Assembly (NCBI RefSeq): GCF_008039575.1
Contig: NZ_VDUY01000002.1
Location: 552,105 to 616,104 of the forward strand
Direction: 5' to 3'
DNA from: Zeimonas arvi
Lineage (GTDB): Bacteria; Pseudomonadota; Gammaproteobacteria; Burkholderiales; Burkholderiaceae_E
DNA length: 64,000 nt
Shown here: one piece after another, positions 30,143 through 42,209 of the stretch
Numbering within the stretch: position 1 is the first letter of the stretch
How the letters are laid out: each line of letters opens with the position of its first letter
Notes under the pieces: model-generated
Database searches by the model: none
Seen by the model: the letters and a program-made list of their open reading frames with translations, nothing else
What the model was told of the DNA's origin: nothing
Made by a program: the position numbers and the translations under genes

Positions 30143-31312
30143 TCAGCGGGCTTCGGACATTGCGCCCTTCAGGCCGGCGCGCACCGGGTCGAGGGCGATC
30201 CGCTCGCCTTCTCGCAGGCCGGAGAGGATCTCGACGGACTCCCCGGAGCGCTGGCCGACGCGCACCGCGCGCAGCACGAACCCCGAATCCGTGACCACGT
30301 ATACCCCGACCAGTTCCCCCCGGAACAGCAGGCTGGTTGCCGGAACCACCAGTGCCTGCTGGGCGCTCTTCAGCTCGAAAGCGACGCGCACGTGACGCCC
30401 GGGCACCCAGTCCGCGCCGGACGCCGCGCCGCCTGGAAGCTCGATCCTGATCTCGGTGGTGCCCGACCCCGGGTCCGCCGACGGGATGGCGACGATCTGC
30501 GCACTCTCCACCTGCCCGACCTGGCCGGTCGCGTCAAGGCGGACCCAGGCGCGCGACGCCGCGGCGACGTCGGCGACCCGGCTGTTGGGCAGGAAGGCCA
30601 CCGCCCGCAGCTTGTCGGGTGCATGCAGCTCGAACAGGGGCCGCCCAGGCGTGGCCAGGTCGCCGACCTGCACCGGCACCGCGGTCACCACGCCATCCCA
30701 GGGCGCGCGCACCACCGTGTGGTCGGTGGCCACGCTCGACAGGCCGATGCCGGCCTGCGCCTGCCGCTGGCGCGCCTCGGCCACCTTGAGGGCGGCCGCC
30801 GCCTGGTCCAGCGCCGCCTTGCTGATGAAACCCTTCTCGAACAGCTCCCGGCTGCGTGCGTGGGCGGCGCGCGCCTCGGCCAGCGTGGCCTGCGACTCGC
30901 CCAGCTGGGCCTGGTCGCGCGACAAGGCCAGCGCGGCCTCGCGGGCATCGATCTCGGCCAGCGTCTGTCCGGCCTTCACCTTGTCACCGGCCTGCACGTG
31001 CAGCTTGACGATGCGACCCTGCGCCTGGGCGCCGATCGTGGCCTCGCGCACCGCCTGGAGCGTGCCGTCCCAGCTCTCGGCCTGGGCGAAACGGTCCCTG
31101 CCCACCGTGGCGACCGGCACCCGGGGCGCCTGCGCCAGGGACTCTGCGGCGGCGCGCGCCTCGGCGCTGCGAACGCCGGCCAGACCGCCGGACCCGACCA
31201 TCCAGAACGCGACGCCCAGCAACAGGGCCAGCGCGGCAGCGACCGCCGGCCGGCGGCACGTTGCGGCGGCAATCGCGTTCGCTGCGGAAGGCTTGCGGAT
31301 CGGATCGTTCAT
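30143..31312 (-). CDS. RND efflux periplasmic adaptor (HlyD/MFP family)
   Basis: A 389-residue membrane-fusion protein. One N-terminal membrane anchor (about 25-45), then barrel-sandwich and hairpin domains: GRIVKLHVQAGDKVKAGQTLAEID (lipoyl half), a coiled hairpin at about 115-180, and VRAPWDGVVTAVPVQVGDLA (second half). First gene of the operon, 13 bp before the permease. The ATG of MNDPIRKP is chosen; the longer frame crosses the promoter and operator. Expression is likely controlled by the CsoR-family repressor downstream. Confidence 0.92.
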   Translation of the reverse strand: MNDPIRKPSAANAIAAATCRRPAVAAALALLLGVAFWMVGSGGLAGVRSAEARAAAESLAQAPRVPVATVGRDRFAQAESWDGTLQAVREATIGAQAQGRIVKLHVQAGDKVKAGQTLAEIDAREAALALSRDQAQLGESQATLAEARAAHARSRELFEKGFISKAALDQAAAALKVAEARQRQAQAGIGLSSVATDHTVVRAPWDGVVTAVPVQVGDLATPGRPLFELHAPDKLRAVAFLPNSRVADVAAASRAWVRLDATGQVGQVESAQIVAIPSADPGSGTTEIRIELPGGAASGADWVPGRHVRVAFELKSAQQALVVPATSLLFRGELVGVYVVTDSGFVLRAVRVGQRSGESVEILSGLREGERIALDPVRAGLKGAMSEAR

Positions 31313-31369
31313 CTGGGTTTCCTGGCTGTTCCAGCCGGGCGACCGATGTCGGCACCCTGCGCTTTCTGT

Positions 31370-31385
31370 ATACCCCCCATAGTAT
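31370..31385. promoter_or_regulatory. Probable CsoR-family operator
   Basis: The sequence ATACCCCCCATAGTAT has outer arms ATAC and GTAT that are exact inverted complements, around a C-rich (G-rich on the other strand) core. This matches the general form of CsoR/RcnR/FrmR sites: an A/T-rich inverted repeat around a G/C tract. It overlaps the predicted -10 box of the efflux operon, 58 bp upstream of the adaptor start, so binding would block transcription. Confidence 0.7.
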
Positions 31386-31408
31386 TTCAATCGGCAGCGA
31401 AAAGTCAA
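31379..31408 (-). promoter_or_regulatory. Predicted sigma70 promoter of efflux operon
   Basis: On the minus strand TTGACT (31408-31403) and TACTAT (31384-31379) are separated by 18 bp. The -35 matches consensus in 5 of 6 bases and the -10 in 4 of 6. The stretch is AT-rich against its surroundings and its -10 lies within the operator. Transcription would start about 31372, giving a leader of about 60 nt. Confidence 0.6.
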
Positions 31409-31549
31409 GATTCCGCGCCGCAGCAACACAGCGTCCCAGGGTCTGGAATCGGCCCCCGGGCTCGAGGGGCCGGCGCGCATCCCATCGTCCAGGTGGCCTA
31501 GGCGTGAGGTCCGATTGCGGGCGCCGGCATCGCCGGCGATCCTGCGGCC

Positions 31550-32398
31550 ATGGACCCAAGCATCCTGCTCACCGATTGCCTGAAGCGCGAGTTGCGCGCC
31601 CAGCGAATCAGCTACGCGAACCTGGCAGCCAGGCTCCACCTGTCCACCGCCACGGTCAAGCGCATGTTCGCCCGCCGCAACTTCGACCTCGAGCGGCTTG
31701 ACGCCATCTGTGCGGCCATCGGGCTGGATTTCCCCGCACTCGCTCGCGGCCTGGCGCGTGCCGAGCCGCTGGTCGCGCAGCTCGAGTGGGAACAGGAAGC
31801 CGAGATCGTCGGCGACGATCAGCTGTTCGCCACCGCGGTCTGCGCGCTGAACCTGATGGATTTCGACGAGATCGTCGCGCTCTACCGGATCGAGCCGGCA
31901 GACTGCGTGCGCTGCCTGCTCAGACTGGACCGCATGGGCTTTCTGAGGCTGATGCCGAACAACCGGTTCCGGCTCTTGGTGGCGCGCACATTCAGGTGGC
32001 TACCCGACGGGCCGATCCTGCGCTACTTCCGATCGCAGGCGCAGGACTTCCTCGACTGGCGCTTCGACGGCCCAGGCGAAAGTGTGCGGGTGGTGAACGT
32101 GAGGCTGTCGGATGCCGGACGGCGTCAACTGCTTGCCCGGGTCGAGGCGCTGGCGGCCGAGTACTCCGGCCAGCACAACGCCGACGCCGCACTGCCCTCG
32201 ACAGCGCGGCACCCGCTGAGTCTTCTGGTTGCCGCCAGGAAGTGGGAGCCGGGCTTCATGCGGCGGCTGCGTCGCACAGCCCCGCAGCCGGGCTCCGGTT
32301 TCAGCGCCGGACCGAAAGCTGGGTCGGCAGGCTCGCGTAGTACGCAGCCAGGTTCCGGATGTCGTCGCGCGACAGTGCCTTGGCCTGCCCCACCATGA
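31550..32398 (+). CDS. HTH (XRE-like) transcriptional regulator
   Basis: A 282-residue protein. Residues 12-60 form a Cro/CI-type HTH ([21 protein letters not shown], then [18 protein letters not shown]). A second part, about 75-220, resembles no domain that I can name; it includes an [19 protein letters not shown] segment and may be a small-ligand or dimer domain. The last 40 residues are Pro/Gly/Ser-rich and lie opposite the 3' end of a cytochrome c gene (98-bp overlap), so they may be run-on beyond an original stop. It is divergent from the efflux operon, but a role there is unproven. Confidence 0.75.
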   Translation: MDPSILLTDCLKRELRAQRISYANLAARLHLSTATVKRMFARRNFDLERLDAICAAIGLDFPALARGLARAEPLVAQLEWEQEAEIVGDDQLFATAVCALNLMDFDEIVALYRIEPADCVRCLLRLDRMGFLRLMPNNRFRLLVARTFRWLPDGPILRYFRSQAQDFLDWRFDGPGESVRVVNVRLSDAGRRQLLARVEALAAEYSGQHNADAALPSTARHPLSLLVAARKWEPGFMRRLRRTAPQPGSGFSAGPKAGSAGSRSTQPGSGCRRATVPWPAPP

Positions 32399-32648
32399 TC
32401 GCGTTGGTGCGGCGCTCTGCCTGGTAGTCGGTGAGGGCGGTTTCCAGGTAGTCGCGGAACTGGCCGGCGAGCTTCGGATACGACGGGTCGATCGGCGTGT
32501 TGCCGTCCTTGCCGTGACAGGCGGCGCAGACCTGGTCGGCCTTTTCCTTGCCCTTGGCGATGTCGCCGGCCACGGCCGGCGAGGCGAGGACGGCGAATCC
32601 GGCGACGGACAGGGCAGCGGCGAGTTTCAGTTTGGAAAGCTTGGTCAT
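32301..32648 (-). CDS. Periplasmic cytochrome c
   Basis: A 115-residue class I c-type cytochrome. Signal peptide about 1-28 ([20 protein letters not shown]), heme motif C41-AA-C44-H45, then [19 protein letters not shown] and the C-terminal helix [12 protein letters not shown] with the candidate Met ligand in the MVGQAKALS region. The start MTKLSKLK gives a clean signal peptide; an ATG 21 bp upstream is less likely. It lies 20 bp after a second cytochrome c gene. Confidence 0.9.
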   Translation of the reverse strand: MTKLSKLKLAAALSVAGFAVLASPAVAGDIAKGKEKADQVCAACHGKDGNTPIDPSYPKLAGQFRDYLETALTDYQAERRTNAIMVGQAKALSRDDIRNLAAYYASLPTQLSVRR

Positions 32649-32668
32649 GGTCTCGAGTCCCGTCGCCT

Positions 32669-32986
32669 TCATTTCGAGCCGTAGTAGGCCGCCAGGTCGG
32701 CGATGTCCTGATCGCTCAGGCTGCCCGCGATCGCACGCATCGAGGGATGGCTGCGCTCGCCCTTGCGGTAGGCGAGCAGCGCCGCCTCGATGTACTTGGC
32801 CGACTGGCCCGCGATCATCGGCACCCGGTAGACCGACGGGAAGGCGGTCTTGTAGCCGGGGATCTCGTGGCAACCGATGCACATCGAGACCTTGTCGCGA
32901 GCGGCCTCGGCATTGCCCTGCGCCGACGCGGCGAACGGGGCGGCTGCCGCGAGCAGACCGGCGGCAATCAGCAGTTTGTTGGACAT
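32669..32986 (-). CDS. Periplasmic cytochrome c
   Basis: A 105-residue c-type cytochrome with signal peptide 1-22 ([18 protein letters not shown]), heme motif C36-IG-C39-H40 and a likely Met ligand in [17 protein letters not shown], ending [12 protein letters not shown]. It is the sister of the next gene and both resemble the two halves of a diheme cytochrome c4 split over two genes. The electron partner is not indicated locally. Confidence 0.9.
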   Translation of the reverse strand: MSNKLLIAAGLLAAAAPFAASAQGNAEAARDKVSMCIGCHEIPGYKTAFPSVYRVPMIAGQSAKYIEAALLAYRKGERSHPSMRAIAGSLSDQDIADLAAYYGSK

Positions 32987-33143
32987 GGGAATTGAGCGTG
33001 GATCGGGTTTTTAACGCTTGAAAGCTTGCGCTGGATCAACGGCGGATTCTAGCGGACTCGGGGCAGGCGCGTCCAACGCGCCGGATCGGCCGGCGTCATC
33101 CGGCCTTATACTCGATTGCTTTCCCACCGCACTCTCCTCGACC

Positions 33144-33986
<843 letters not shown>

Positions 33987-33990
33987 TCCG

Positions 33991-34620
33991 ATGAGCACCT
34001 GGATAGAACCGGTCACGCTGCGCGGCACCCACGCCGAGCTGGAGCCGCTCGCGCGCGGGCACCGCGACGACGTGCTGGCCGCGGCGGCCGACGGCGAGCT
34101 GTGGCGGCTCTGGTACACCGCGGCTCCCGGGCCGGAGTCCATTGGCGCCTGGCTGGACACCGCGCTCGCCCAGCGCGAGCAGGCGGGCGCCATGCCCTTC
34201 GTGGTGCGACGCGCGGCAGACGGTCGAGTGGTCGGCACCACCCGGATGTTCAACGTCGACGCGACCAACCGCCGGCTCGAGATCGGCCACACCTGGTACT
34301 CGGCCAGCATGCAGCGCACCGCGATCAATACCGAGTGCAAGGCCATGCTGCTGGCCCATGCCTTCGACACGCTGGGCTGCATCGCGGTGGAGTTGCGCAC
34401 GCATTTCATGAACCGCCAGAGCCGGGCCGCGATCGAGCGACTGGGCGCCAGGCTCGACGGCGTGCTGCGCCATCACCAACGGCTGCCCAACGGCACCATC
34501 CGCGACACCTGCGTCTACAGCATCGTGGCGCCGGAATGGCCCGCCGTGCGCGAGAACCTGCGCTGGCAGCTCGAGCGGCCGCGCCGCGGCGCCGAGGCGG
34601 CCGCGGCCGGCAAGGCCTGA
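33991..34620 (+). CDS. GNAT-family N-acetyltransferase
   Basis: A 209-residue acetyltransferase of the RimJ/RimL type (acts on N-terminal or protein amines). Motifs: VTLRGTHAELEPL at the N terminus, VGTTRMFNVDATNRRLEIGHTWYSA, the acetyl-CoA loop region TAINTECKAMLLAHAFDTLG and MNRQSRAAIERLGARLDGVLR. It is placed between moxR (4 bp) and the VWA gene (18 bp), so it is co-transcribed; the target is unknown. Confidence 0.88.
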   Translation: MSTWIEPVTLRGTHAELEPLARGHRDDVLAAAADGELWRLWYTAAPGPESIGAWLDTALAQREQAGAMPFVVRRAADGRVVGTTRMFNVDATNRRLEIGHTWYSASMQRTAINTECKAMLLAHAFDTLGCIAVELRTHFMNRQSRAAIERLGARLDGVLRHHQRLPNGTIRDTCVYSIVAPEWPAVRENLRWQLERPRRGAEAAAAGKA

Positions 34621-34638
34621 ATCCCAGGAGCACGTCCC

Positions 34639-35814
34639 ATGCTGATCGACTTCTTCCTCCACATGCGGCAGGCCAGGCTGCCGGTGTCGATCAAGGAATA
34701 CCTGATGCTGCTCGAGGCCATCAAGGAGCACGTGATCGGGCAGTCGGTCGACGACTTCTACTGGCTCTCGCGCGCCACCCTGGTCAAGGACGAGCGCAAC
34801 TTCGACAAGTTCGACAAGGCCTTCGCGAGCTACTTCAAGGGCGTGCAGGCCATCCAGGGCATCGACGTCAACGTGCCGCTCGAGTGGCTCAAGCGCCAGC
34901 TGCAGCGCGAGTTCACCGCCGAAGAGAAGGCCGCGATCGAGGCCATGGGCGGCCTGGACAAGCTGATGGAGCGCCTCAAGGAACTGCTCGAGGAACAGAA
35001 GGGCCGCCACGAGGGCGGCAACAAGTGGATCGGCACCAACGGCACCTCGCCCTTCGGCAACGGCGGCTTCAACCCCGAGGGCATCCGGGTGGGTGGTCCC
35101 TCGGCGGGCAACCGCACCGCGGTCAAGGTCTGGGAGCAGCGCGCCTACCGCGACTACGACGACCAGGTCGAGCTGGGCACCCGCAACATCAAGGTCGCGC
35201 TGCGCCGGCTGCGCCGCTTCGCGCGCCAGGGCGCGCCCGACGAACTGGACCTCGACGGCACGATCGAGAACACCGCGCGCAACGCCGGCTACCTCGACAT
35301 CAAGATGCGGCCGGAGCGCCACAACACGATCAAGGTGCTGATGCTGCTCGACGTGGGCGGCACGATGGACGACCACATCAAGCGCACCGAGGAGCTCTTC
35401 TCGGCCACCAAGACCGAGTTCAAGCACCTCGAGTTCTACTACTTCCACAACTGCGTCTACGACTTCGTCTGGAAGAACAACCGGCGCCGCCATGCCGAGC
35501 GATTCTCGACCTGGGACATCCTGCGAAAGTACAACGCCGACTACCGGCTGATCTTCGTCGGCGACGCCACGATGAGCCCCTACGAGATCCTGCAGCCGGG
35601 CGGCTCGGTCGAGTACAACAACGAGGAAGCCGGCGCGATCTGGCTGCGCCGGCTGGTCGAGCGCTTCCCGAAGTACGCCTGGCTCAACCCCGAGCCCGAA
35701 GGCGTCTGGCAGTACCGGCAGTCCATCTCGGTGATCCAGCAGCTGGTGGGCGGGCGGATGTTTCCGGTGACGCTGCAGGGGCTGGAGCGGGCAATGCGGG
35801 AGTTGTCGCGCTGA
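34639..35814 (+). CDS. CoxE-like VWA-domain protein
   Basis: A 391-residue protein of the CoxE/YehP-like group. The N-terminal helical region (1-100) includes MLIDFFLHMRQARLPVSIKEYL; a Glu/Lys-rich helix, then the VWA domain near 230-390 with the MIDAS segment LMLLDVGGTMDDH, where Gly-Gly-Thr replaces the usual Ser-x-Ser; this is typical of the group. Together with MoxR it forms a metal-cofactor or protein-maturation pair. No metalloenzyme target (CO dehydrogenase, nitric oxide reductase or similar) is present in the window. Confidence 0.9.
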   Translation: MLIDFFLHMRQARLPVSIKEYLMLLEAIKEHVIGQSVDDFYWLSRATLVKDERNFDKFDKAFASYFKGVQAIQGIDVNVPLEWLKRQLQREFTAEEKAAIEAMGGLDKLMERLKELLEEQKGRHEGGNKWIGTNGTSPFGNGGFNPEGIRVGGPSAGNRTAVKVWEQRAYRDYDDQVELGTRNIKVALRRLRRFARQGAPDELDLDGTIENTARNAGYLDIKMRPERHNTIKVLMLLDVGGTMDDHIKRTEELFSATKTEFKHLEFYYFHNCVYDFVWKNNRRRHAERFSTWDILRKYNADYRLIFVGDATMSPYEILQPGGSVEYNNEEAGAIWLRRLVERFPKYAWLNPEPEGVWQYRQSISVIQQLVGGRMFPVTLQGLERAMRELSR

Positions 35815-35893
35815 CCACAGCGGCCACCGGCGGCCACTCGGGATCTTGCGCGGGCGCGGCCGGCGAGGCGCGGCAGCGGCGATGACCGTGGCG

Positions 35894-35912
35894 GCCGGCC
35901 CGGGGGGCCGGC
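35894..35912. repeat. Short palindrome in convergent intergenic region
   Basis: GCCGGCCC and its exact complement GGGCCGGC flank a 3-nt G loop. It lies between the convergent VWA and M23 peptidase genes, 80 bp after the VWA stop. A DNA or RNA hairpin is likely, but no T run follows, so it is not a standard terminator. Confidence 0.7.
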
Positions 35913-35939
35913 TTCCCTGCGCTGCTCGCCTTGGGCTGG

Positions 35940-36008
35940 CGCGGCGCAACTCGCTTCGCGCGCGCTGCGCGCTGCGCTCGAACAGGGCGCGAAGCGAGTT
36001 GCGCCGCG
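35940..36008. repeat. Long perfect inverted repeat (22-bp arms, 25-bp loop)
   Basis: The left arm CGCGGCGCAACTCGCTTCGCGC (35940-35961, key half CAACTCGCTTCGCG) is exactly complementary to 35987-36008. Arms of 22 bp without mismatch, in a non-coding stretch between convergent genes, would give a very stable cruciform or RNA stem. No T run. It could act as a bidirectional transcription barrier, an mRNA 3'-end stabiliser, or be a REP-like dispersed palindrome. Confidence 0.85.
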
Positions 36009-36035
36009 CGGCCAGCAGTCCGAGCATCGCAGGCA

Positions 36036-36054
36036 CCCACCGCGCAGCGGTGGG
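36036..36054. repeat. Short hairpin in convergent intergenic region
   Basis: CCCACCGC, a GCA loop and GCGGTGGG form an 8-bp stem 49 bp before the end of the M23 peptidase gene. It is the third palindrome in this 288-bp gap. No T run follows on either strand, so only a weak 3'-end or barrier role can be suggested. Confidence 0.65.
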
Positions 36055-36102
36055 CAAGCACCGCCCGTGCCCGCGGGTCGGGGCCCGCGCCTTTGCCCGC
36101 GC

Positions 36103-36996
36103 CTAGTTGCCGTCCGCCTCCCCCAGGAACAGCGCCGGATCCACCATCGCGCGGTTCAGGCTCACCGACCAGTGCAGGTGGGCGCCGGTGACGCGGCCGG
36201 TGGCGCCCACCGCGCCGATCCGGTCGCCCGCCGCGACCGTGTCGCCGGTGCGCACCTCGATCGAACTCAGGTGGCAGTACATGGTCAGCAAGCCGCTGCC
36301 GTGGTCGATCCAGACCGTCTTGCCGTTGAAGAAGTAGTCGCCGGTGTCGATGACCCGTCCCGCCACGGCGGCCGCCACCGGCGTTCCCTCGGGCGCCGCG
36401 ATGTCCATCCCGCTGTGCGGATTGCGCGGCTTGTCGTTGAAGAAGCGGCGCAGGCCGAAGGAGCTGGATCGCCTGCCCTCGGTCGGCGGGACCATCCGCA
36501 GCGTGACCGGCAGCACGTCGGAGCGGGTGGCCATCACGCCCGCCAGGTGCACGCGCTCGCGCTCGTAGCGCGCCAGGTCGGCCTTGGACAGGTCCACCTT
36601 GCCCGGCGCCACCTTCAGCCGCTGCTCGGCGTAGCGCACCTGCTCGACCTCGAAGGACACCCGCGCCTCGGCCTTGCCGTCGCGCCGGACCACCAGGTGC
36701 TTCGTGCCCGGATCGGCGGCCAGCGGAATGCCCACGATCGCGGTCCATCCCGACGGGTCTCCAGCCACCATGACCGGCACCCCGTCGAAGCTCGCCTCGG
36801 GTGTGCTGGCGGACGCGCCGAGTTCGATCAGGGCGACGCCGCCGGGCACGCTGCGCGGACGCGGGAGCTCCGTCGCGAAAGCCGCCGACGCGAGCAGGCC
36901 GGCCAGCAGCGCCACTGCGGCACACACAGACGGAAAGCGCGAGAGGATCGACGAGATCGGACCGGCGCACGCGCCGCGAGACTGGAGGTTCGGCAT
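36103..36996 (-). CDS. M23-family metallopeptidase
   Basis: A 297-residue periplasmic peptidase or amidase activator of the LytM type. An N-terminal signal or anchor (about 22-41) is followed by an Ig-like region and the M23 domain: H194-SGM-D198 and H273-L-H275, all zinc ligands present, so it is likely an active endopeptidase on peptidoglycan cross-links. A second conserved His is in MYCHLSSIEV. Convergent with the VWA gene. Upstream, the GspE-like gene is 51 bp away on the same strand. Confidence 0.92.
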   Translation of the reverse strand: MPNLQSRGACAGPISSILSRFPSVCAAVALLAGLLASAAFATELPRPRSVPGGVALIELGASASTPEASFDGVPVMVAGDPSGWTAIVGIPLAADPGTKHLVVRRDGKAEARVSFEVEQVRYAEQRLKVAPGKVDLSKADLARYERERVHLAGVMATRSDVLPVTLRMVPPTEGRRSSSFGLRRFFNDKPRNPHSGMDIAAPEGTPVAAAVAGRVIDTGDYFFNGKTVWIDHGSGLLTMYCHLSSIEVRTGDTVAAGDRIGAVGATGRVTGAHLHWSVSLNRAMVDPALFLGEADGN

Positions 36997-37047
36997 GAAC
37001 CGATGTTACTACCGCCGGTCAGAGCGCCGCGCCGGTGCCAGCCACCC

Positions 37048-38907
<1,860 letters not shown>

Positions 38908-38911
38908 GGCC

Positions 38912-39745
38912 TCACACTACCAGCGCAGGCGCCGTGTCGTTTCCGTCTCCGGACGAACGGCGTCCTGCGCCGTCCAGAAGCGCCCTGGCCCAGGCCGTGG
39001 CCGGCAGGCGCCAGCGTCGCTCGACCGCGACGGCCCGCGCCGTCAGCGCGCCGGCCGACACCGTGAGCGGCGGCCCGGTAAAAGCCAGCACCACGACGTT
39101 GCCGGCCCGCACCGGCGGCATTTCCAGCACCCGGCCCTCGAAGGCGCGGCGGATCCGGGCGATGTTCTTCGCGTACGACGCGTGCTCGCCGAACAGGTTC
39201 ACGACCAGCACCCCGCCGGCCGGGTCCAGGGCGGCACGGCAGTCGCGATAGAAGGCCAGGCTGTCGCAGACGGGTCCGCGCGCCTGCGCGTCGTACAGGT
39301 CGGCCTGGATCACGCCCCAGCGGCGCGCTTCGTGGCCGGCGCTCGCCCCGGCCACGAAGCGCGCGGCGTCGGCATGGTGCACGGCGAGCCGAGCGTCGTC
39401 GGCCGGCAGCGCGAACTGCGCGCGCGCCACCCGGATCACGCCGGCCGAGGCCTCGACCACGTCGATCCCGGTGTCGGGCAGCCGGCGCCAGCACCAGCGG
39501 GTCAGCGCGCCGGCGCCCAGGCCGAGCTGCAGGATCCGCGCAGGCGGATCGAGGACGAGCAGCCAGCCCATCATCTGGGCCACGTAGTCGATCGCGATGT
39601 CCCAGGGCCGACGGATCCACATGGCGCCCTGCACCCATTCGGAGCCGAAGTGCAGGTAGCGGATCCCGTTTTCCTCGGACAGTGTGATCGGCGGGTCGGG
39701 AAGGACGGGCGGCCGCGCCTTGCGCGGGAGGGAAGCAGGAGACAA
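38912..39745 (-). CDS. Spermidine synthase-like methyltransferase-fold protein
   Basis: A 277-residue protein with a spermidine synthase core: YLHFGSEWVQGAMWIRRPWDIAIDYVAQMMGWLL, GLGAGALTRW (nucleotide loop), the acidic VVEASAGVIRVAR and AALDPAGGVLVVNLF. The diagnostic catalytic Asp motif of true spermidine synthases is not clear (only QADLYDAQARG), so the aminopropyl activity is doubtful. It sits tightly between the GspE-like gene (4 bp) and the glycosylase gene (5 bp). Confidence 0.8.
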   Translation of the reverse strand: MSPASLPRKARPPVLPDPPITLSEENGIRYLHFGSEWVQGAMWIRRPWDIAIDYVAQMMGWLLVLDPPARILQLGLGAGALTRWCWRRLPDTGIDVVEASAGVIRVARAQFALPADDARLAVHHADAARFVAGASAGHEARRWGVIQADLYDAQARGPVCDSLAFYRDCRAALDPAGGVLVVNLFGEHASYAKNIARIRRAFEGRVLEMPPVRAGNVVVLAFTGPPLTVSAGALTARAVAVERRWRLPATAWARALLDGAGRRSSGDGNDTAPALVV

Positions 39746-39750
39746 GGCGG

Positions 39751-40269
39751 TCAGGTCGAAACGATGAAGGGCGCGAGCGCCTCGCGCCAGGCGGCGAGCT
39801 TCTCGCTTTCCGGCATTGCCGCATAGGCCGGACTGGTGGAAGGCAGCACGCGCACATCGTACCCCTGCTCGCGGAAGGCCTGCGCGAACCGGGCCGCGTG
39901 CCGGCCGTTGAAGACCACCTGCTCGATCGCCGGCGCGAGCTGGCGCAGCCGCGCGAAGTCGTTGGGCCGCGAGTCGCGGATCGCGCTGTCCAGGCTGCCC
40001 TCGCGCCGGCAGGCCGAGTGCACGTCCCAGATCGCGATGCCGCGCTCGCGCACGATCCGGTAGCGCTGCTCGAAGGGCATCTCGACCAGCCGCTCGCCGA
40101 GCAGCTCGCCGAGGATGCGCCAGAACAGGTTGCGCGGATGCGCGTAGTAGTGGCCGGCGGCCAGCGAAGCCTCGCTGGGGAAGCTGCCCAGGATCAGCAG
40201 TCGCGCGTCCGGCGCGACGATCGGCGGGAAGCCGACCCTGGGCGCCGGCGCGCCGACCTTCGGGCTCAC
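39751..40269 (-). CDS. DNA-deoxyinosine glycosylase (UDG superfamily)
   Basis: A 172-residue glycosylase that removes hypoxanthine from DNA. Motifs are [29 protein letters not shown] (motif-A region), [29 protein letters not shown] and [11 protein letters not shown] (motif-B region). The GTG at 40269 ([10 protein letters not shown]) overlaps the htpG stop by 4 bp (GTGA) and is preferred over the longer frame inside htpG. Linked translation with a chaperone gene is likely an operon accident. Confidence 0.9.
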   Translation of the reverse strand: MSPKVGAPAPRVGFPPIVAPDARLLILGSFPSEASLAAGHYYAHPRNLFWRILGELLGERLVEMPFEQRYRIVRERGIAIWDVHSACRREGSLDSAIRDSRPNDFARLRQLAPAIEQVVFNGRHAARFAQAFREQGYDVRVLPSTSPAYAAMPESEKLAAWREALAPFIVST

Positions 40270-42209
40270 GCGGCCGGCGGCGAGATCGACAACAGCATCC
40301 GGTTCAGCCGCTGCACGAAGCCGGCCGGATCCTCGAGCTGCCCGCCTTCGGCCAGTTGCGCCTGGTCGAGCAGCAGCCGCGACCAGTCGCCCGCCTGGCC
40401 GTCCTCGCCGCGACGGATCTGGTCCTTGAGTCGCGCCACGATCGGGTGCTGCGGATTGAGCTCCAGGATCGGCTTGCGCGGCGGCGCCTTCTGGCCGGCC
40501 TGCTTCAGCAGGCGCTCGAGGTGGCCGCTGATGTCGCCTTCGTCCGAAACCAGGCAGGAGGCCGAATCGGTCAGGCGGTTGGTGACCCTCACCTCCTTCA
40601 CCGCGTCGCCCAGCTCGGCCTTGACCTTCTCGGTGAGCTCGCGGTGGTCCTGCGCCACCTGCTCCGCCTGCTTCTTCTCTTCCTCGTCCTCGAGCTTGCC
40701 TAGTTCGAGCCCGCCGCGCGCCACCGAGACCAGCTCCTTGCCTTCGTGGGCGTCGAGGAAGCTCAACATCCACTCGTCGACCCGGTCGGTCAGCAGCAGC
40801 ACCTCGACGCCCTTGCTCCGGAACACCTCCAGGTGCGGGCTGCTGCGCGCGGCCTGCAGCGAATCGGCCGTCAGGTAGTAGATCTTCTCCTGGCCCTCCT
40901 TCATCCGGCCCAGGTAGTCGGCCAGCGACACGGTCTGCGCGTCGCCCTCGGACTGCGTGCTCGCGAAACGCAGCAGCTTCGCGATGCGCTCGCGATTGCC
41001 GAAGTCCTCGCCCATGCCCTCCTTGAGCACCTGCCCGAACTCGCTCCAGAAGCCGGCGTATTTCTCCGGCTGGTTCTCGGCCAGGTCTTCCAGCATACCC
41101 AGCACCCGGCGCGCGCAGCCCTCGCGGATCGCCTTCACGTCACGGCTTTCCTGCAGGATCTCGCGCGACACGTTCAGCGGCAGGTCGTTCGAGTCGACCA
41201 CGCCGCGCACGAAGCGCAGGTAGGCCGGCAGCAGCTGCTCGGCGTCGTCCATGATGAACACGCGGCGCACGTAGAGCTTGAGGCCCGCGCGGCGCTGGCG
41301 GTCCATGAGGTCGAAGGGCGCCTTGGCCGGCAGGTAGAGCAGCTGCGTGTACTCGGCGCGGCCCTCCACCCGGTTGTGGGTCCAGGCCAGCGGCTCGGTG
41401 CCGTCGTGCGACAGGTGCGACCAGAAGGCCTTGTACTGCTCGTCGGTGATCTCCGACCTGGACCGCGTCCACAGCGCGCTGGCCTGGTTGACGGTTTCCC
41501 AGTCGTCGAGCCGCCGGTACTCGCCCTTGTCCTTGTCCCACTCCTCGCGGCGCATGCGAATGGGCAGCGAGATGTGGTCCGAGTACTTGGTGACGATGCT
41601 CTTCAGGCGCCAGCCCGACAGCAGCTCGCCGAAGGTCTCGCCGTCGCCGCCGGCTTCGTCGGCGCGCAGGTGCAGGATCACGTCGGTGCCGCGGCCCGGC
41701 TTCTCGACGGTTTCCACCGAGAACTCGCCGCTGCCGTCGGACTCCCAGCGCACCGCCTGGTCGGCGGGGAGGCCGGCCCGGCGCGACACCACGGCGACCC
41801 GATCGGCCACGATGAAGGCCGAGTAGAAACCGACCCCGAACTGGCCGATCAGCTGGGCGTCCCGGGCCTCGTCGCCCGAAAGCCGGCCGAAGAACTCGCG
41901 GGTGCCGGACTTGGCGATCGTGCCCAGGTGCTCGATCGCCTCGTCGCGCGACAGGCCGATGCCGTTGTCGGAGATCGTGAGCGTGCGCGCCTGCGGGTCG
42001 AAGTCGACGCGGATCTGCAGCTCGCCGTCCCCCTCGTAGAGCTCGGGCTTGTCGAGCGCCTCGTAGCGCAGCTTGTCGCAGGCGTCCGAGGCATTGGACA
42101 CCAGCTCGCGCAGGAAGATCTCGCGGTTGCTGTACAGGGAGTGGATCATCAGCTGCAGCAGCTGACGAACCTCGGTCTGGAAGCCGAGGGTTTCCTTCAT
42201 CGCGCCCAT
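40266..42209 (-). CDS. htpG: Molecular chaperone HtpG (Hsp90)
   Basis: ATP-dependent chaperone. The 647-residue protein has the GHKL fold: [69 protein letters not shown] and [15 protein letters not shown]; the middle domain has the conserved [27 protein letters not shown]. The C terminus lacks the eukaryotic MEEVD, as expected. The start MGAMKETL or the internal ATG three codons later are both possible. A sigma32-type promoter lies 82 bp upstream, in the end of the MocR gene. Confidence 0.97.
   Translation of the reverse strand: MGAMKETLGFQTEVRQLLQLMIHSLYSNREIFLRELVSNASDACDKLRYEALDKPELYEGDGELQIRVDFDPQARTLTISDNGIGLSRDEAIEHLGTIAKSGTREFFGRLSGDEARDAQLIGQFGVGFYSAFIVADRVAVVSRRAGLPADQAVRWESDGSGEFSVETVEKPGRGTDVILHLRADEAGGDGETFGELLSGWRLKSIVTKYSDHISLPIRMRREEWDKDKGEYRRLDDWETVNQASALWTRSRSEITDEQYKAFWSHLSHDGTEPLAWTHNRVEGRAEYTQLLYLPAKAPFDLMDRQRRAGLKLYVRRVFIMDDAEQLLPAYLRFVRGVVDSNDLPLNVSREILQESRDVKAIREGCARRVLGMLEDLAENQPEKYAGFWSEFGQVLKEGMGEDFGNRERIAKLLRFASTQSEGDAQTVSLADYLGRMKEGQEKIYYLTADSLQAARSSPHLEVFRSKGVEVLLLTDRVDEWMLSFLDAHEGKELVSVARGGLELGKLEDEEEKKQAEQVAQDHRELTEKVKAELGDAVKEVRVTNRLTDSASCLVSDEGDISGHLERLLKQAGQKAPPRKPILELNPQHPIVARLKDQIRRGEDGQAGDWSRLLLDQAQLAEGGQLEDPAGFVQRLNRMLLSISPPAA

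Noticed and set aside
27394..30294. Plus-strand open frame opposite the RND pump gene (966 codons)
   Set aside because: Antisense composition rich in Arg, His and Gln; RND gene on the other strand is certain.
33107..33112. TATACT as moxR promoter
   Set aside because: No -35 hexamer at 16-18 bp; noted only as possible.
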